Origin: Blastochloris sulfoviridis
Lineage (GTDB): Bacteria > Pseudomonadota > Alphaproteobacteria > Rhizobiales > Xanthobacteraceae
NCBI RefSeq assembly: GCF_008630065.1
Contig: NZ_VWPL01000028.1
Span: forward strand, 1 to 45,120
Direction: 5' to 3'
DNA: 45,120 bases
Below, piece after piece: positions 1 to 7,862 of this stretch (its first letter is position 1; every line of letters begins with the position of its first letter). The notes under the pieces were generated by a model that saw only the letters and a program-made list of their open reading frames with translations, searched no databases and was not told where the DNA came from. Both the position numbers and the translations under genes were made by a program.

Positions 1-14
1 ACGGCGTGCCGCCC

Positions 15-48
15 GCACCGGCTCGGGGTGGCCACCCCGAGCCGGTGC
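15..48. repeat. Perfect 34-bp palindrome
   Basis: Two 17-nt arms (15-31 and 32-48) are exact reverse complements with no spacer. The transcript would form a very stable GC hairpin. No T-tract follows, so it is not a textbook intrinsic terminator, but it could end a gene lying left of the window. Confidence 0.6.
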
Positions 49-59
49 ACCCATCAAAG

Positions 60-335
60 CACATTTCGCCGTTCCAAGACCCGGGACCGTTTTCCGTGTC
101 ACGTCGTCCCGGACGGCGCGCAGCGCCGAGCCGGGACCGTTTTCAGGACGGGGTGCCTTTTCCGGATGACGATCCCGGCTCTCGCTTCGCTCGGCCGGGA
201 TGACGAAGGGGAGAGGGGCTGTCGTCCCGGGCAAGCACCGAAGGTGCGCGACCCGGGACCGTCAGCAGGAAAGGGTGTCTTGTTCTGCAGCCGATCCCGG
301 GTCTCGGCTATCGCCTCGCCCGGGATGACGAAGGC
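60..335. repeat. Cluster of dispersed 'cccgg' inverted repeats
   Basis: Non-coding. At least four hairpin-forming modules lie at about 103-140, 164-207, 220-263 and 293-332. Each pairs a gtcgtcccgg or gatcccgg end with a ccgggatgac or cgggaccgtc end. The same modules recur at 3540-4140 and 41216-41335, so this is a genome-wide dispersed family. No gene is supported in 1-359. Confidence 0.7.
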
Positions 336-359
336 CGCAAAACGGCGAATCCGCCCGCC

Positions 360-833
360 TCAGCTGATCGGCTGCCAGGTGCCGTCGGGCTGGCGGCAGG
401 CGGTGCCGCGCGCGGTCTGCGGCCGGCCGTCGATATAGATGGTGTGGGTGTATTCGCGGCAGTTGCGGCCGCCGCGGTCGAAGGCCGGGCCCGGCACGAC
501 GGTGCCGTAATGGCCGTTGTCGGGGTTGCGCCACGACACCGGGGCGCCCGAGCGGCCACGCTCCAGCGCGTCCATTTCGGCGGCATAGGCGCGCTGGCGG
601 TCCTCTTCGTCGAGCGAGGCGCCGATGGCGCCGCCGAGCAGGCCGCCGATCAGCGCGCCCGCCACCACCGAGCCGGCGTCGCCGCGGCCGATGGCGCTGC
701 CCGCGAGACCGCCGATGATGGCGCCGGTGCCGGCGCCGACCACGGTCTTGGGGCCGGGCCCCCCTTCGGTGGAGGCGCAGCCGGCAAGCGCGAGGACGGC
801 TGCGGCCGCGGCGAGGGACTGGCGGACGGACAT
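360..833 (-). CDS. Glycine-zipper lipoprotein (17 kDa surface antigen / RT0821-Lpp0805-like)
   Basis: A 157-aa predicted lipoprotein. The N-terminus (MSVRQSL, an alanine/leucine core, then LALAGC) is a signal peptide with a lipobox; the Cys would be lipidated. Residues about 30-75 are a glycine-zipper membrane segment (GTGAIIGGLAG, GALIGGLLGGAIG). The C-terminal half (WRNPDNGHYGTV, then CREYTHTIYIDG and QPDGTWQPI) matches the conserved end of the 17 kDa surface-antigen/RT0821 family. The start at 833 is preferred over an upstream in-frame one because GGAG stands 9 nt before it and the signal peptide begins there. Family members are small outer-membrane proteins of unclear function; this one stands alone. 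Confidence 0.85.
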   Translation of the reverse strand: MSVRQSLAAAAAVLALAGCASTEGGPGPKTVVGAGTGAIIGGLAGSAIGRGDAGSVVAGALIGGLLGGAIGASLDEEDRQRAYAAEMDALERGRSGAPVSWRNPDNGHYGTVVPGPAFDRGGRNCREYTHTIYIDGRPQTARGTACRQPDGTWQPIS

Positions 834-968
834 CGGGATACTCCGGAAGGAAGGCCGTTGCAAGAACCGTTAAACGCCCGGCCGCGTCGCGGCCGGGCCG
901 CCCGGGTAGGGCGCGATTCCGGCGAAAGCTGGGCTGGACGGCGGGGAGGGCGCTCGGGACAGTCGCCG

Positions 969-1571
969 TCAGTCGGCGTCGGCGAGATCGCGGGCCGGCA
1001 CGCGGAACACGCCCTTGATGCAGGCGGGGTCGCGCACGCAGATCTGGATGTGGGTCTTGGCGAAGAAGCCCGCGCCCTCATAGAGCCGCTCGCCCTCGAT
1101 GAACACGCCGCGCACGGTCTGGAAGGGGGTCAGACTGGCGGCGTCGCGAATGGCGTGGAGGTGATTGATGACCGCGCAATCCAGGTTGCGCAGCAGCAAA
1201 TCGGTGCCGAGCCTGTTCTTCGGGGCGGCGACGCCCGCCTCCCGGTAGTAGGACACGAAATCGTCATGGGCGTCCTTGAGGGCGCGCAGCCCGCTGCTCG
1301 ACATCAGATCGAGGCAGAAGCCGAGATCGATGACCGCGCCGACCACCGCCGGTCTGCCCACCCGGCCGGCCCCCGGCCTGCGCCGCGCGCGAAGCTCCCG
1401 GGCGAACTCCAGCCCGCGAACCGGGTTGGCCTCCCAGAAATAAACGCCGGTGCCGAGCCAGTCATAATCGTTGCGGCTGGCGGTGAAGCTCGCCCCGCCC
1501 ACCACCTTGTCGGCAATTCGCGTGTCGCAGCCGTGGTAGCCGAGGACGAACGTGGTGGCCAGCTTCGGCAC
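969..1571 (-). CDS. ADP-ribosyltransferase-like protein, likely second gene of a two-gene unit
   Basis: A 200-aa soluble protein starting at GTG. What can be seen is an N-terminal GYHGCD with His13, a strongly conserved-looking block NDYDWLGTGVYFWEANP (residues 34-50), an acidic GVFIEGERLYEG region near residue 155, and a C-terminal ICVRDPACIKGVFRVP. This His, Tyr-rich, Glu layout resembles the diphtheria-toxin-type ADP-ribosyltransferase core (H-Y-E), and proteins with this YHG/YDWLG/VYFWE pattern occur widely in bacteria next to a small partner gene. The reading as an ART is inference from pattern; no catalytic assignment is proven. It begins 19 nt after the stop of the 62-aa gene on the same strand, with only a weak GAG ribosome site, which fits coupled translation. 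It could act as a toxin, a defence effector or a housekeeping modifier. Confidence 0.6.
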   Translation of the reverse strand: MPKLATTFVLGYHGCDTRIADKVVGGASFTASRNDYDWLGTGVYFWEANPVRGLEFARELRARRRPGAGRVGRPAVVGAVIDLGFCLDLMSSSGLRALKDAHDDFVSYYREAGVAAPKNRLGTDLLLRNLDCAVINHLHAIRDAASLTPFQTVRGVFIEGERLYEGAGFFAKTHIQICVRDPACIKGVFRVPARDLADAD

Positions 1572-1590
1572 GGCGCGTCTCGCTCAGGCC

Positions 1591-1779
1591 TCACACAGCG
1601 CTCTTGGCTCTTGTGAGACTTCTGGCCTTTGCGGGGGCGTACTTCTTCGTCAGCTGGCCGCGCTTGTCGAGCACGCCCTGCTTGGCGAGAAACTGCCGCG
1701 CCTTTTCCGGCGAGGCGGCATGCACCGCCCGCACCGCCTTGATGGCGCGCCGGAACTCGATCAGGTCCTTCTTGGTCAT
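1591..1779 (-). CDS. Small basic protein (62 aa) preceding the ART-like gene
   Basis: A 62-aa lysine/arginine-rich protein (MTKKDLIEFR, then KARQFLAKQGVLDKRGQL and KKYAPAKA). It has no signal peptide or membrane segment and is probably a small helical fold. It starts at an ATG and ends 19 nt before the ART-like gene, so the two look like one transcript. Small proteins with a similar AxxFLxKxGI-type core accompany YHG/YDWLG proteins in other bacteria as far as I recall. The size and position suit an antitoxin or cofactor, but that role is inferred only from arrangement. Confidence 0.6.
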   Translation of the reverse strand: MTKKDLIEFRRAIKAVRAVHAASPEKARQFLAKQGVLDKRGQLTKKYAPAKARSLTRAKSAV

Positions 1780-1793
1780 GGGCGCAGCCTATC

Positions 1794-2000
1794 ATACGGT
1801 TTCCGGTTGATCCCTTCGGGATACCGGAAACGGTCTCGCCGAAAACCTCTTGTTTGATAGCGGGGTTTTCGGCGATCGGAATACGGTTCTCCGGCCTGCT
1901 CGGCCGGAAACCGTATCACACGGTTTCCGGCCGGTCTCTTCGCGGTATCGGGCGCATGCTCGCCGAAGATCCCGGTTTGGCAAAGGGGCTTTCGGCAGCG
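1794..2000. repeat. Dispersed 'ggtttccgg' palindromic repeat (two or more modules)
   Basis: This intergenic stretch carries cggtttccgg...ccggaaacgg (1797-1832), a tctcgccgaaaa...ttttcggcgatcgg pair (1836-1880), and another gccggaaaccg...acggtttccggcc junction (1908-1935). The same modules recur near 22109-22147, 26960-27095 (diverged), 35541-35755 and, in part, 17478 and 44898. I see no gene here. Confidence 0.7.
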
Positions 2001-2037
2001 GGGCGGCGATTTCCGGCCTCCCAGGGCGGCGACCCCC

Positions 2038-3444
2038 TCACCCCGCCGGCAGGATCAGCTCGGCCCTGAGGCCCCCGGCCGGCGCGCTGCCCAGCACCAG
2101 CCGTCCGCCATGATCGGCGGCGGTCTCCACCACGATGGCGAGCCCGAAGCCCGAGCCGGGCCTCGTCTCGTCGAGCCGCTGGCCGCGCCTGGCCACGAGG
2201 GCGCGCTGGTCGGCGGTGAGGCCCGGCCCGTCATCGTCGACCACCACCCGCAGGAACCGCCGCACCGCGCCGGACGCGGGCTCGGCAAGAACCTCGATCT
2301 CCACCTCGATCTCCACCCGGCCCGCCGCCCATTTGGCGGCGTTGTCGATCAGATTGCCCAGCATCTCCTCCAGGTCGTGCCGCTCGCCGCGGAAGCGCAC
2401 GCCGGGGTCGAGCCTGATGGCGAAGGCGAGGGTGCGCCCGGCGTGGATCTTCTCCAGCGTGCGCACCAGCCCGGCGATGACGGGAGCGACCTCGGTGAGG
2501 CTCGCCGCGGTGGCGGCGCGCGCGGCGCTGCGGGCGCGGTCGAGATGGCGGGAGACCTCGCCGCGCATCAGCGTGACCTGCTCGCGCACCTTGGCGGCCA
2601 GCGCGTCGTCGCGGCCATCGGCCTCGTTCAGCAGCACCGACAGCGGCGTCTTCAGCGCATGGGCGAGATTGCCGACATGGGTGCGGGCGCGCTCGACGAT
2701 CTCGCGGTTGGCGGCGATGAGCGCGTTGAGCTCGTCGGCCAGCGGCGCGATCTCGCGCGGGAACGGCCCCGCCAGCCGGTCGGCTGCGCCGGCGCGGATC
2801 GCCACCAGCCGGCGCGACAGATCCTGCAGCGGCCTGAGCCCGTAGCCGACCTGGACGAGCGCCGAGACGATCAGCGCCAGAGCGAGCGCGCCGAAGGTGA
2901 GGGCGAGCGCCCGGTCGAAACGGCCGGTCTCCTCGGCGATCTCGCCGGCGTCGCCGCCGACCGCGACCAGCAGCCGGCCCCCCTCGCCCAGGTCGATCAG
3001 GCGCTCGGCCACCCGCAGCGCCTCGCCGCGCGGTCCGCCGGCATAGCCGTGGCGCACGCCTTCGGCGCCCGGCGCCATGTCGCGCTGGTCGAGCCGTTCC
3101 AGCGCGTGGTCGAACAGCGAGCGCGAGGCGCGGGCCTCGGGCGGGCTGCGATCAAGGCGCGCCACCTGCCAGTACCAGCCCGACAGCGGCAGGTCGAACA
3201 AGGGCTCGCCGAGGTCGCCGTCCTCGGCGTCGGCCTCCGACACGGTGACCTCGGCGACCAGCGCCTTGAGATAGATGTCGAGCCGCCGGTCGAACGCCCG
3301 CTCCACCGAGTCGGAATAGAGCTGCGACAGGCCGGCGCCGGTGGCCGCCAGCACCAGCGTGGTGATGATCGCCGCCGTTGCGAACAGCCGCAAGGCCAGC
3401 GAGGCGCTGGCGGGCGGGGCGGGCTTCGGGGCGGCGTCGGTCAT
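2038..3444 (-). CDS. Membrane sensor histidine kinase, FeuQ/PhoQ-like, without adjacent response regulator
   Basis: A 468-aa sensor kinase. A first membrane helix lies at about residues 15-38, a periplasmic sensing region follows to about 175, and a second helix at about 180-203 leads into a HAMP segment starting RPLQDLSRRL. The phosphoacceptor box is NLAHALKTPLSVLL with its His. The ATPase domain shows the N box (EEMLGNLIDNAAKWA), G1 (DDDGPGL) and G2 (GSGFGLAIV). The NLAHALKTPLSVLLNEA form of the His box is typical of FeuQ/PhoQ-type kinases of alphaproteobacteria, which sense envelope or osmotic state. It is full length and looks functional. No response-regulator gene is adjacent: upstream are repeats and downstream the ART-like pair. 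The ATG at 3444 lacks a clear ribosome site. Confidence 0.88.
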   Translation of the reverse strand: MTDAAPKPAPPASASLALRLFATAAIITTLVLAATGAGLSQLYSDSVERAFDRRLDIYLKALVAEVTVSEADAEDGDLGEPLFDLPLSGWYWQVARLDRSPPEARASRSLFDHALERLDQRDMAPGAEGVRHGYAGGPRGEALRVAERLIDLGEGGRLLVAVGGDAGEIAEETGRFDRALALTFGALALALIVSALVQVGYGLRPLQDLSRRLVAIRAGAADRLAGPFPREIAPLADELNALIAANREIVERARTHVGNLAHALKTPLSVLLNEADGRDDALAAKVREQVTLMRGEVSRHLDRARSAARAATAASLTEVAPVIAGLVRTLEKIHAGRTLAFAIRLDPGVRFRGERHDLEEMLGNLIDNAAKWAAGRVEIEVEIEVLAEPASGAVRRFLRVVVDDDGPGLTADQRALVARRGQRLDETRPGSGFGLAIVVETAADHGGRLVLGSAPAGGLRAELILPAG

Positions 3445-3606
3445 GTGCGGGGGGACTGGCGGTGGTGCGGCGACGTTCGGTGGTGCGGCGACGTTGGTGG
3501 CCGGCGAATGCGCCGGGATTATGCGCGGGGCGGGGATCGTCCTCTCCGTGTTTTGTCGTCCCGGCCGAGCGTCAGCGAGAGCCGGGATCGTCCTCCCCCC
3601 GTTTTG
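3445..3606. other. Upstream region of the sensor kinase
   Basis: About 160 bp between the kinase start and the tandem array. It contains short direct repeats of ggtggtgcggcgacgtt (about 3461-3497) and two imperfect cccggccgagcg/cgggatcgtcctc modules belonging to the dispersed family. No convincing promoter was recognised. Confidence 0.4.
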
Positions 3607-4140
3607 TCATCCCGGACGGCGCGCAGCGCCGAGCCGGGATCGCCATCCGGATAACGCCCCTCTTTCTGAAAACGGTCCCGGATCGCGGGCCTGCAGCCCT
3701 TGTCCGGGACGACGACCTCTCCGCCGCGTCATCCCGGACGGCGCGCAGCGCCGAGCCGGGATCGCCATCCGGATAACGCCCCTCTTTCTGAAAACGGTCC
3801 CGGATCGCGGGCCTGCGGCCCTTGTCCGGGACGACGACCTCTCCGCCGCGTCATCCCGGACGGCGCGCAGCGCCGAGCCGGGATCGCCATCCGGATAACG
3901 CCCCTCTTTCTGAAAACGGTCCCGGATCGCGGGCCTGCGGCCCTTGTCCGGGACGACGACCTCTCCGCCGCGTCATCCCGGACGGCGCGCAGCGCCGAGC
4001 CGGGATCGCCATCCGGATAACGCCCCTCTTTCTGAAAACGGTCCCGGATCGCGGGCCTGCAGCCCTTGTCCGGGACGACGACCTCTCCGCCGCGTCATCC
4101 CGGCCGAGGCGAAGCCGAGAGCCGGGATCGTCATCCGGGA
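3607..4140. repeat. 122-bp tandem repeat array, about 4.4 units
   Basis: The block beginning tcatcccggacggcgcgc starts at 3607, 3729, 3851 and 3973, and a diverged head (tcatcccggccgagg) at 4095, giving an exact period of 122 bp. The units are almost identical (a 'ctgcag'/'ctgcgg' variant near the middle). Each holds two hairpin halves of the dispersed cccgg family. As 122 is not a multiple of 3, reading frames through the array are not conserved, and the open frames there are by-products. Confidence 0.95.
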
Positions 4141-4254
4141 AAGGCTTCGGAACGATTTGCCGCCGGGAACAAACCGCTTCTTAAGCGAATCCAACATAGT
4201 CTGGCGCGTCCGGCTGCGTGTGCAGCCATCAACACCAAGAAACGAGCGACCGGC

Positions 4255-5805
4255 ATGGCTGGACCATCCACGGGGACATCCCAGGAGATCGAGACGCTGC
4301 GCCGCTATCTGAACGGGCTGTCGCCGGAGGCGTGCGCCAAGGTTGCGGCGGAGCTGGAGCGCGAGGCGCGGGCCGGCGGCCGGGCCGGGCTCGACGTGGT
4401 GCTGCAGGAGCTGCATGCCGGCCTGCGCGGCCGCTTCCCGGCCGAGCAGGAGCGGCGCGAGCTTGCCAACGCGCCGCAGCGCCTGTTCTTCCAGCCGCTC
4501 GGGCCGTTCCTGATCGACGAGGCGCCCGCGAAGGCGCCCGGCGGCAAGTTCCACGCATCCAACGCATCCGCGGCCAAGAGCCGCGGCCGCATTCCCCGCT
4601 CCAGCCTGACGGCGGTGTGGACCTGGATCGCCCGCGACCTCGTGCCCGCCGATGCCAAGACCTATGTCGAGGCGGTCACCGCGCTGATGCCGGACGACGA
4701 GGCGGCCGCGGCCCGGCTCGCCAAGAGCTTCCAGGACCATGTGCTGGTGCGCATGCGCGCCGCGCTCGAACAGGCCGGCCGCGACGAGGTGGCGGCGCGC
4801 CGCCTTGCCGCCCAGTTCGGCGCGCAGCGCGAGGTCGAGGACCTGCGCGACATCGTGGCGGTGCTGCGGGCGCGCGACGCGCTGGCGGCCATCGCCAGCC
4901 GGCTGCCGCCGGTCATCCGCAATCTCGCCGACGAGACGATGGCCGGCGTGCGGGCGGTGTTCAACGCGCCGCTGACCCGCCACCCCGAGGTGTTCCCCTA
5001 CGCGCTGGTGGTGCTGATGGGACGGCTCGGCCAGCCCTGGCAGATCATCCGCTTCGCCGCGCGCATGGCCGAGACCGACCAGGCGGCCAAGATCGCCGAG
5101 ATGCCGGCCGCCGCCGCCGCGGTGGAGCTGGCCTTCGCCGAGCTGGAGCGCCGCGCGCCCGAGCTCGGGCCGGCGCTGCGGCGGCGCGACATGGGCACCT
5201 TCGCCCAGACGCTGAAGGACGTGCACGATTTTGTCCGCGGCTTCCGCACCGAGCTCGATCTCGCCGGCGGCTCCCCCTGGGCGAAGCGGCTCGCCGCCGT
5301 GCGCAAGGACGTGGCGTCCCTGCTGTCGGACGAGATCGCCGCCGGCTCCGCCGAGGTGCGCCGCCTGCTCAAGCCGCGAAACCGCCGGGAGGCCGCCGCC
5401 GAGCCGCTGATCCCGGCACCCGACGTGGCCGCCGCCGAGGACGCGGTCGAGCTCGTGCTGCTGTGCCGCAACTATGCCAGCGAGATCGCCCTCAACGAGG
5501 CCACCCAGCGGGCGATGTCCGAGCTGAACGCGCTGCTCGACGCCGGCACCGCGGCGCTGATCGAGAGCCTGCGCGCGGCCGGCGACGCCGAGCGGGCGTT
5601 CCGCCGCTCGCAGCTCGATTTGGCGGTGGCGCTGGCCCGGCGCGTGCTCGGCGATCCCTTCGCCCAGCTCCTCGCCAAATCGGTCGAGCTTGCGACGCAA
5701 GGTCGCCCCACCGAGGACGGCCGTCCCAACGAGACCGGCCGCCCGGGCGAACAGGCCCCCTCCCCCGGGCCGGCTGGCGAGCGACGACGAGTCGCGCGGT
5801 CTTGA
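4255..5805 (+). CDS. Hypothetical protein, helical, 516 aa
   Basis: I do not recognise the family. The protein is soluble and almost wholly helical by composition (Ala, Glu, Arg, Leu rich), with no signal peptide or membrane segment. It opens with MAGPSTG and a helix LRRYLNGLSPEACAKVAAEL. The centre holds LTAVWTWIARDLVPADAKTY, then FPYALVVLMGRLGQPWQIIR. It ends in a low-complexity tail (GRPTEDGRPNETGRPGEQ). The open frame extends back into the tandem array, but the ATG at 4255 is chosen because upstream codons are repeat sequence and the protein-like pattern begins there. It stands alone, about 240 bp before ccmI on the same strand. Codon use is as biased as in its neighbours, so it is a real gene. 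Confidence 0.75.
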   Translation: MAGPSTGTSQEIETLRRYLNGLSPEACAKVAAELEREARAGGRAGLDVVLQELHAGLRGRFPAEQERRELANAPQRLFFQPLGPFLIDEAPAKAPGGKFHASNASAAKSRGRIPRSSLTAVWTWIARDLVPADAKTYVEAVTALMPDDEAAAARLAKSFQDHVLVRMRAALEQAGRDEVAARRLAAQFGAQREVEDLRDIVAVLRARDALAAIASRLPPVIRNLADETMAGVRAVFNAPLTRHPEVFPYALVVLMGRLGQPWQIIRFAARMAETDQAAKIAEMPAAAAAVELAFAELERRAPELGPALRRRDMGTFAQTLKDVHDFVRGFRTELDLAGGSPWAKRLAAVRKDVASLLSDEIAAGSAEVRRLLKPRNRREAAAEPLIPAPDVAAAEDAVELVLLCRNYASEIALNEATQRAMSELNALLDAGTAALIESLRAAGDAERAFRRSQLDLAVALARRVLGDPFAQLLAKSVELATQGRPTEDGRPNETGRPGEQAPSPGPAGERRRVARS

Positions 5806-6047
5806 CGCCAACGCATTCCTCCCTTTGATGCTCCGCAATGGCTGACGACCTCCGGCCGCGTAAGACGTCCCCCGGCCGATAGAGGCCGGAGGCCGGACGA
5901 CGGCCGCCGAAAGCCCCGCTCCCGCATAAGTAGTTTTGCGAGATCGGTTTTTCGGGATCACGCGGCGATCTCCGGGCCCCCATATAGGGTCGCGGGCGGC
6001 CGCAGTGCCGGGTCAGGGCCCGCGGTCTTGAGTTGCGGAGGGGGAGA

Positions 6048-7232
6048 ATGCTGTCATTCTGGGTTGCGTTCGCCGTCATGACCGGCGTCGCCGCGCTGGC
6101 GGTGCTGGTGCCGCTCCTGCGCAGGCAGGAGGTGGCGACCGCCCCCGACCTCGCCGTCTATCGCGACCAGCTCACCGAGATCGAGCGCGACCTCAAGTCC
6201 GGCCTGATCAGCGCCGGCGAGGGCGAGGCCGCCCGCATCGAGGTCAAGCGCCGCCTGCTCGCCGCCGCCGACCGCAACAGCGCCGAGGACTCGGCCAGGC
6301 GCGGCCGCCGCAACCGCTGGGCGCTCATCGCCTGCGGGCTGGTCGGCGTGCCGCTTTTGTCGATCGGCACCTATTTCCTCATCGGCGTGCCCGACATGCC
6401 CGACCAGCCGCTGGCCGCCCGCCAGGGGGCCCCGGCCGACCACCAGAACTTCGCGGCGCTGGTGCAGCAGGTCGAGGCGCGGCTGGCGCAGAACCCGGAC
6501 GACGGCCGCGGCTGGGAGCTCTTGGCGCCGGTCTATCTGCGCTCCGGCCGCTACCAGGACGCGGTCAAGGCGCGCCAGAACGCGCTGCGGCTGCTCGGCG
6601 CCACCGCCCAGCGCGAGGCCGACCTCGGCGAGGCGCTGTTCGCCGCCGGCGCCGACATCGTGACGCCCGAGTCGCGCGCCGCCTTCGAGCGGGCGCTGGC
6701 GCTCGATCCCAGCCAGCCCAAGGCCGCCTATTTCCTCGGCGTCGCCGAGCAGCAGGCCGGCAATGTCGAGGCCGCCGCCACCCGCTGGCGGGCGCTGCTC
6801 GCCGCCTCCCCGCCCGATGCGCCCTGGCGCGGCGTGGTGGAGCAGTCGCTCGTCGAGCTGGCCAGCGCCAGCCAGCCCGAGGCCAGCAAGCCCCACCCCG
6901 ACACGCAACAGCCCGACAAGCCGCTGCCGGGGCCGCGCGTCGAGAACGCCGCGCGTCTGGCCGAGAAGCAGGCCGAGACGCAGGCGAGCGAGCTGCCGCC
7001 CGAGATGCACCTGTCGATGATCCGCGCCATGGTCGAGGTGCTGGAGCAGAAGCTCAAGGCCGATGGCGGCGACGTCGAGGGCTGGATGCGGCTCGTGCGC
7101 TCCCATATGGTGCTCGGCGATGCCGAGAAGGCCAAGACGTCGCTGGCCTCGGCCCGCACCGCGCTGGCCAGCGATCCCGACAAGCTCAAGCGCCTCGACG
7201 ACTACGCCAAGGAACTCGGCCTCGGGGGCTGA
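6048..7232 (+). CDS. ccmI: Cytochrome c biogenesis protein CcmI (CycH)
   Basis: A 394-aa inner-membrane component of system I cytochrome c maturation. CcmI presents apocytochrome c to the CcmF/CcmH haem ligation complex. The first helix is MLSFWVAFAVMTGVAALAVL, followed by a cytoplasmic loop (YRDQLTEIERDLKSGLIS, a hallmark of the family) and a second helix near residues 95-116 (RWALIACGLVGVPLLSIG). The remainder is periplasmic with tetratricopeptide-like repeats (about 135-265, for example GWELLAPVYLRSGRYQDAV) and a C-terminal TPR domain. The start at 6048 has an excellent GGAGGGGGAG site. It is the first gene of ccmIEFH. Confidence 0.95.
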   Translation: MLSFWVAFAVMTGVAALAVLVPLLRRQEVATAPDLAVYRDQLTEIERDLKSGLISAGEGEAARIEVKRRLLAAADRNSAEDSARRGRRNRWALIACGLVGVPLLSIGTYFLIGVPDMPDQPLAARQGAPADHQNFAALVQQVEARLAQNPDDGRGWELLAPVYLRSGRYQDAVKARQNALRLLGATAQREADLGEALFAAGADIVTPESRAAFERALALDPSQPKAAYFLGVAEQQAGNVEAAATRWRALLAASPPDAPWRGVVEQSLVELASASQPEASKPHPDTQQPDKPLPGPRVENAARLAEKQAETQASELPPEMHLSMIRAMVEVLEQKLKADGGDVEGWMRLVRSHMVLGDAEKAKTSLASARTALASDPDKLKRLDDYAKELGLGG

Positions 7233-7265
7233 TCAACATTTTCGTTCCGCAAGGGTGAGCCGGCC

Positions 7266-7805
7266 ATGACCCGCAAGCAACGTCGCCTCGTTCTCATCGG
7301 ATCGGCCCTGGCCGTGCTGGCGGTGGCCACCGGCCTGGTGCTGAGCGCGCTGAACGACTCGATCGTGTTCTTCAACTCCCCCAGCGACGTGGTGGAGAAG
7401 GGCGTGCCGCCGGGCGAGCGCATCCGGCTCGGCGGGCTGGTCGCCACCGGCACGGTGGAACGCGGCGAAAAGCTCGCCGTCAGCTTCAAGATCACCGACG
7501 GCAAGCAGGCCATTCCGGTCAGCTATACCGGCATCCTGCCCGACCTGTTCCGCGAGGGCCAGGGCGTGGTGACCGAGGGCAGCATGGGACCCGACGGCGT
7601 CTTCCGCGCCGACAGCGTGCTCGCCAAGCACGACGAGAACTACATGCCGCGCGAGGTCTCCGACGCGCTGAAGAAGCAGGGCTACTGGCAGGGCAAGGAT
7701 GCGGCGGCGGACGCCGCCAAGGCCGGAACAACCCCGGCCGGAACAACCCCGGCCGGACCCGCCGCTGCCGGCGGCGCGCCGGCCGCGCCGACGGTGCAGC
7801 ATTGA
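7266..7805 (+). CDS. ccmE: Periplasmic haem chaperone CcmE (CycJ)
   Basis: A 179-aa membrane-anchored haem chaperone that binds haem covalently through a histidine and passes it to CcmF. There is one N-terminal membrane anchor (residues 8-28), then the beta-barrel OB-fold, and the haem-binding signature AKHDENYMP with His122 and Tyr126. The C-terminal tail is low complexity; a 15-nt unit around 7725-7755 is repeated, giving [12 protein letters not shown], which is dispensable in the family. It lies 33 nt downstream of ccmI and 57 nt before ccmF, all on the same strand. Confidence 0.96.
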   Translation: MTRKQRRLVLIGSALAVLAVATGLVLSALNDSIVFFNSPSDVVEKGVPPGERIRLGGLVATGTVERGEKLAVSFKITDGKQAIPVSYTGILPDLFREGQGVVTEGSMGPDGVFRADSVLAKHDENYMPREVSDALKKQGYWQGKDAAADAAKAGTTPAGTTPAGPAAAGGAPAAPTVQH

Positions 7806-7862
7806 CGGTGCAGCAGTGATGACGATCCGGATCGGTGACGATCCCGCAGCAAGGATGAGCGC

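Noticed and set aside
3607-4140. CRISPR array
   Set aside because: Units are 122 bp with no unique spacers; the whole unit is repeated.
3700-4312. Several overlapping open frames reading SGTTTSPPRHPGRRAAPSRDRH
   Set aside because: They are translations of the 122-bp tandem repeat, shifted in frame by each unit, with no ribosome sites.
6054-7106. Minus-strand open frame antisense to ccmI
   Set aside because: A shadow of a strongly biased plus-strand gene; it is Gly/Leu/Ala/Arg rich without recognisable motifs.
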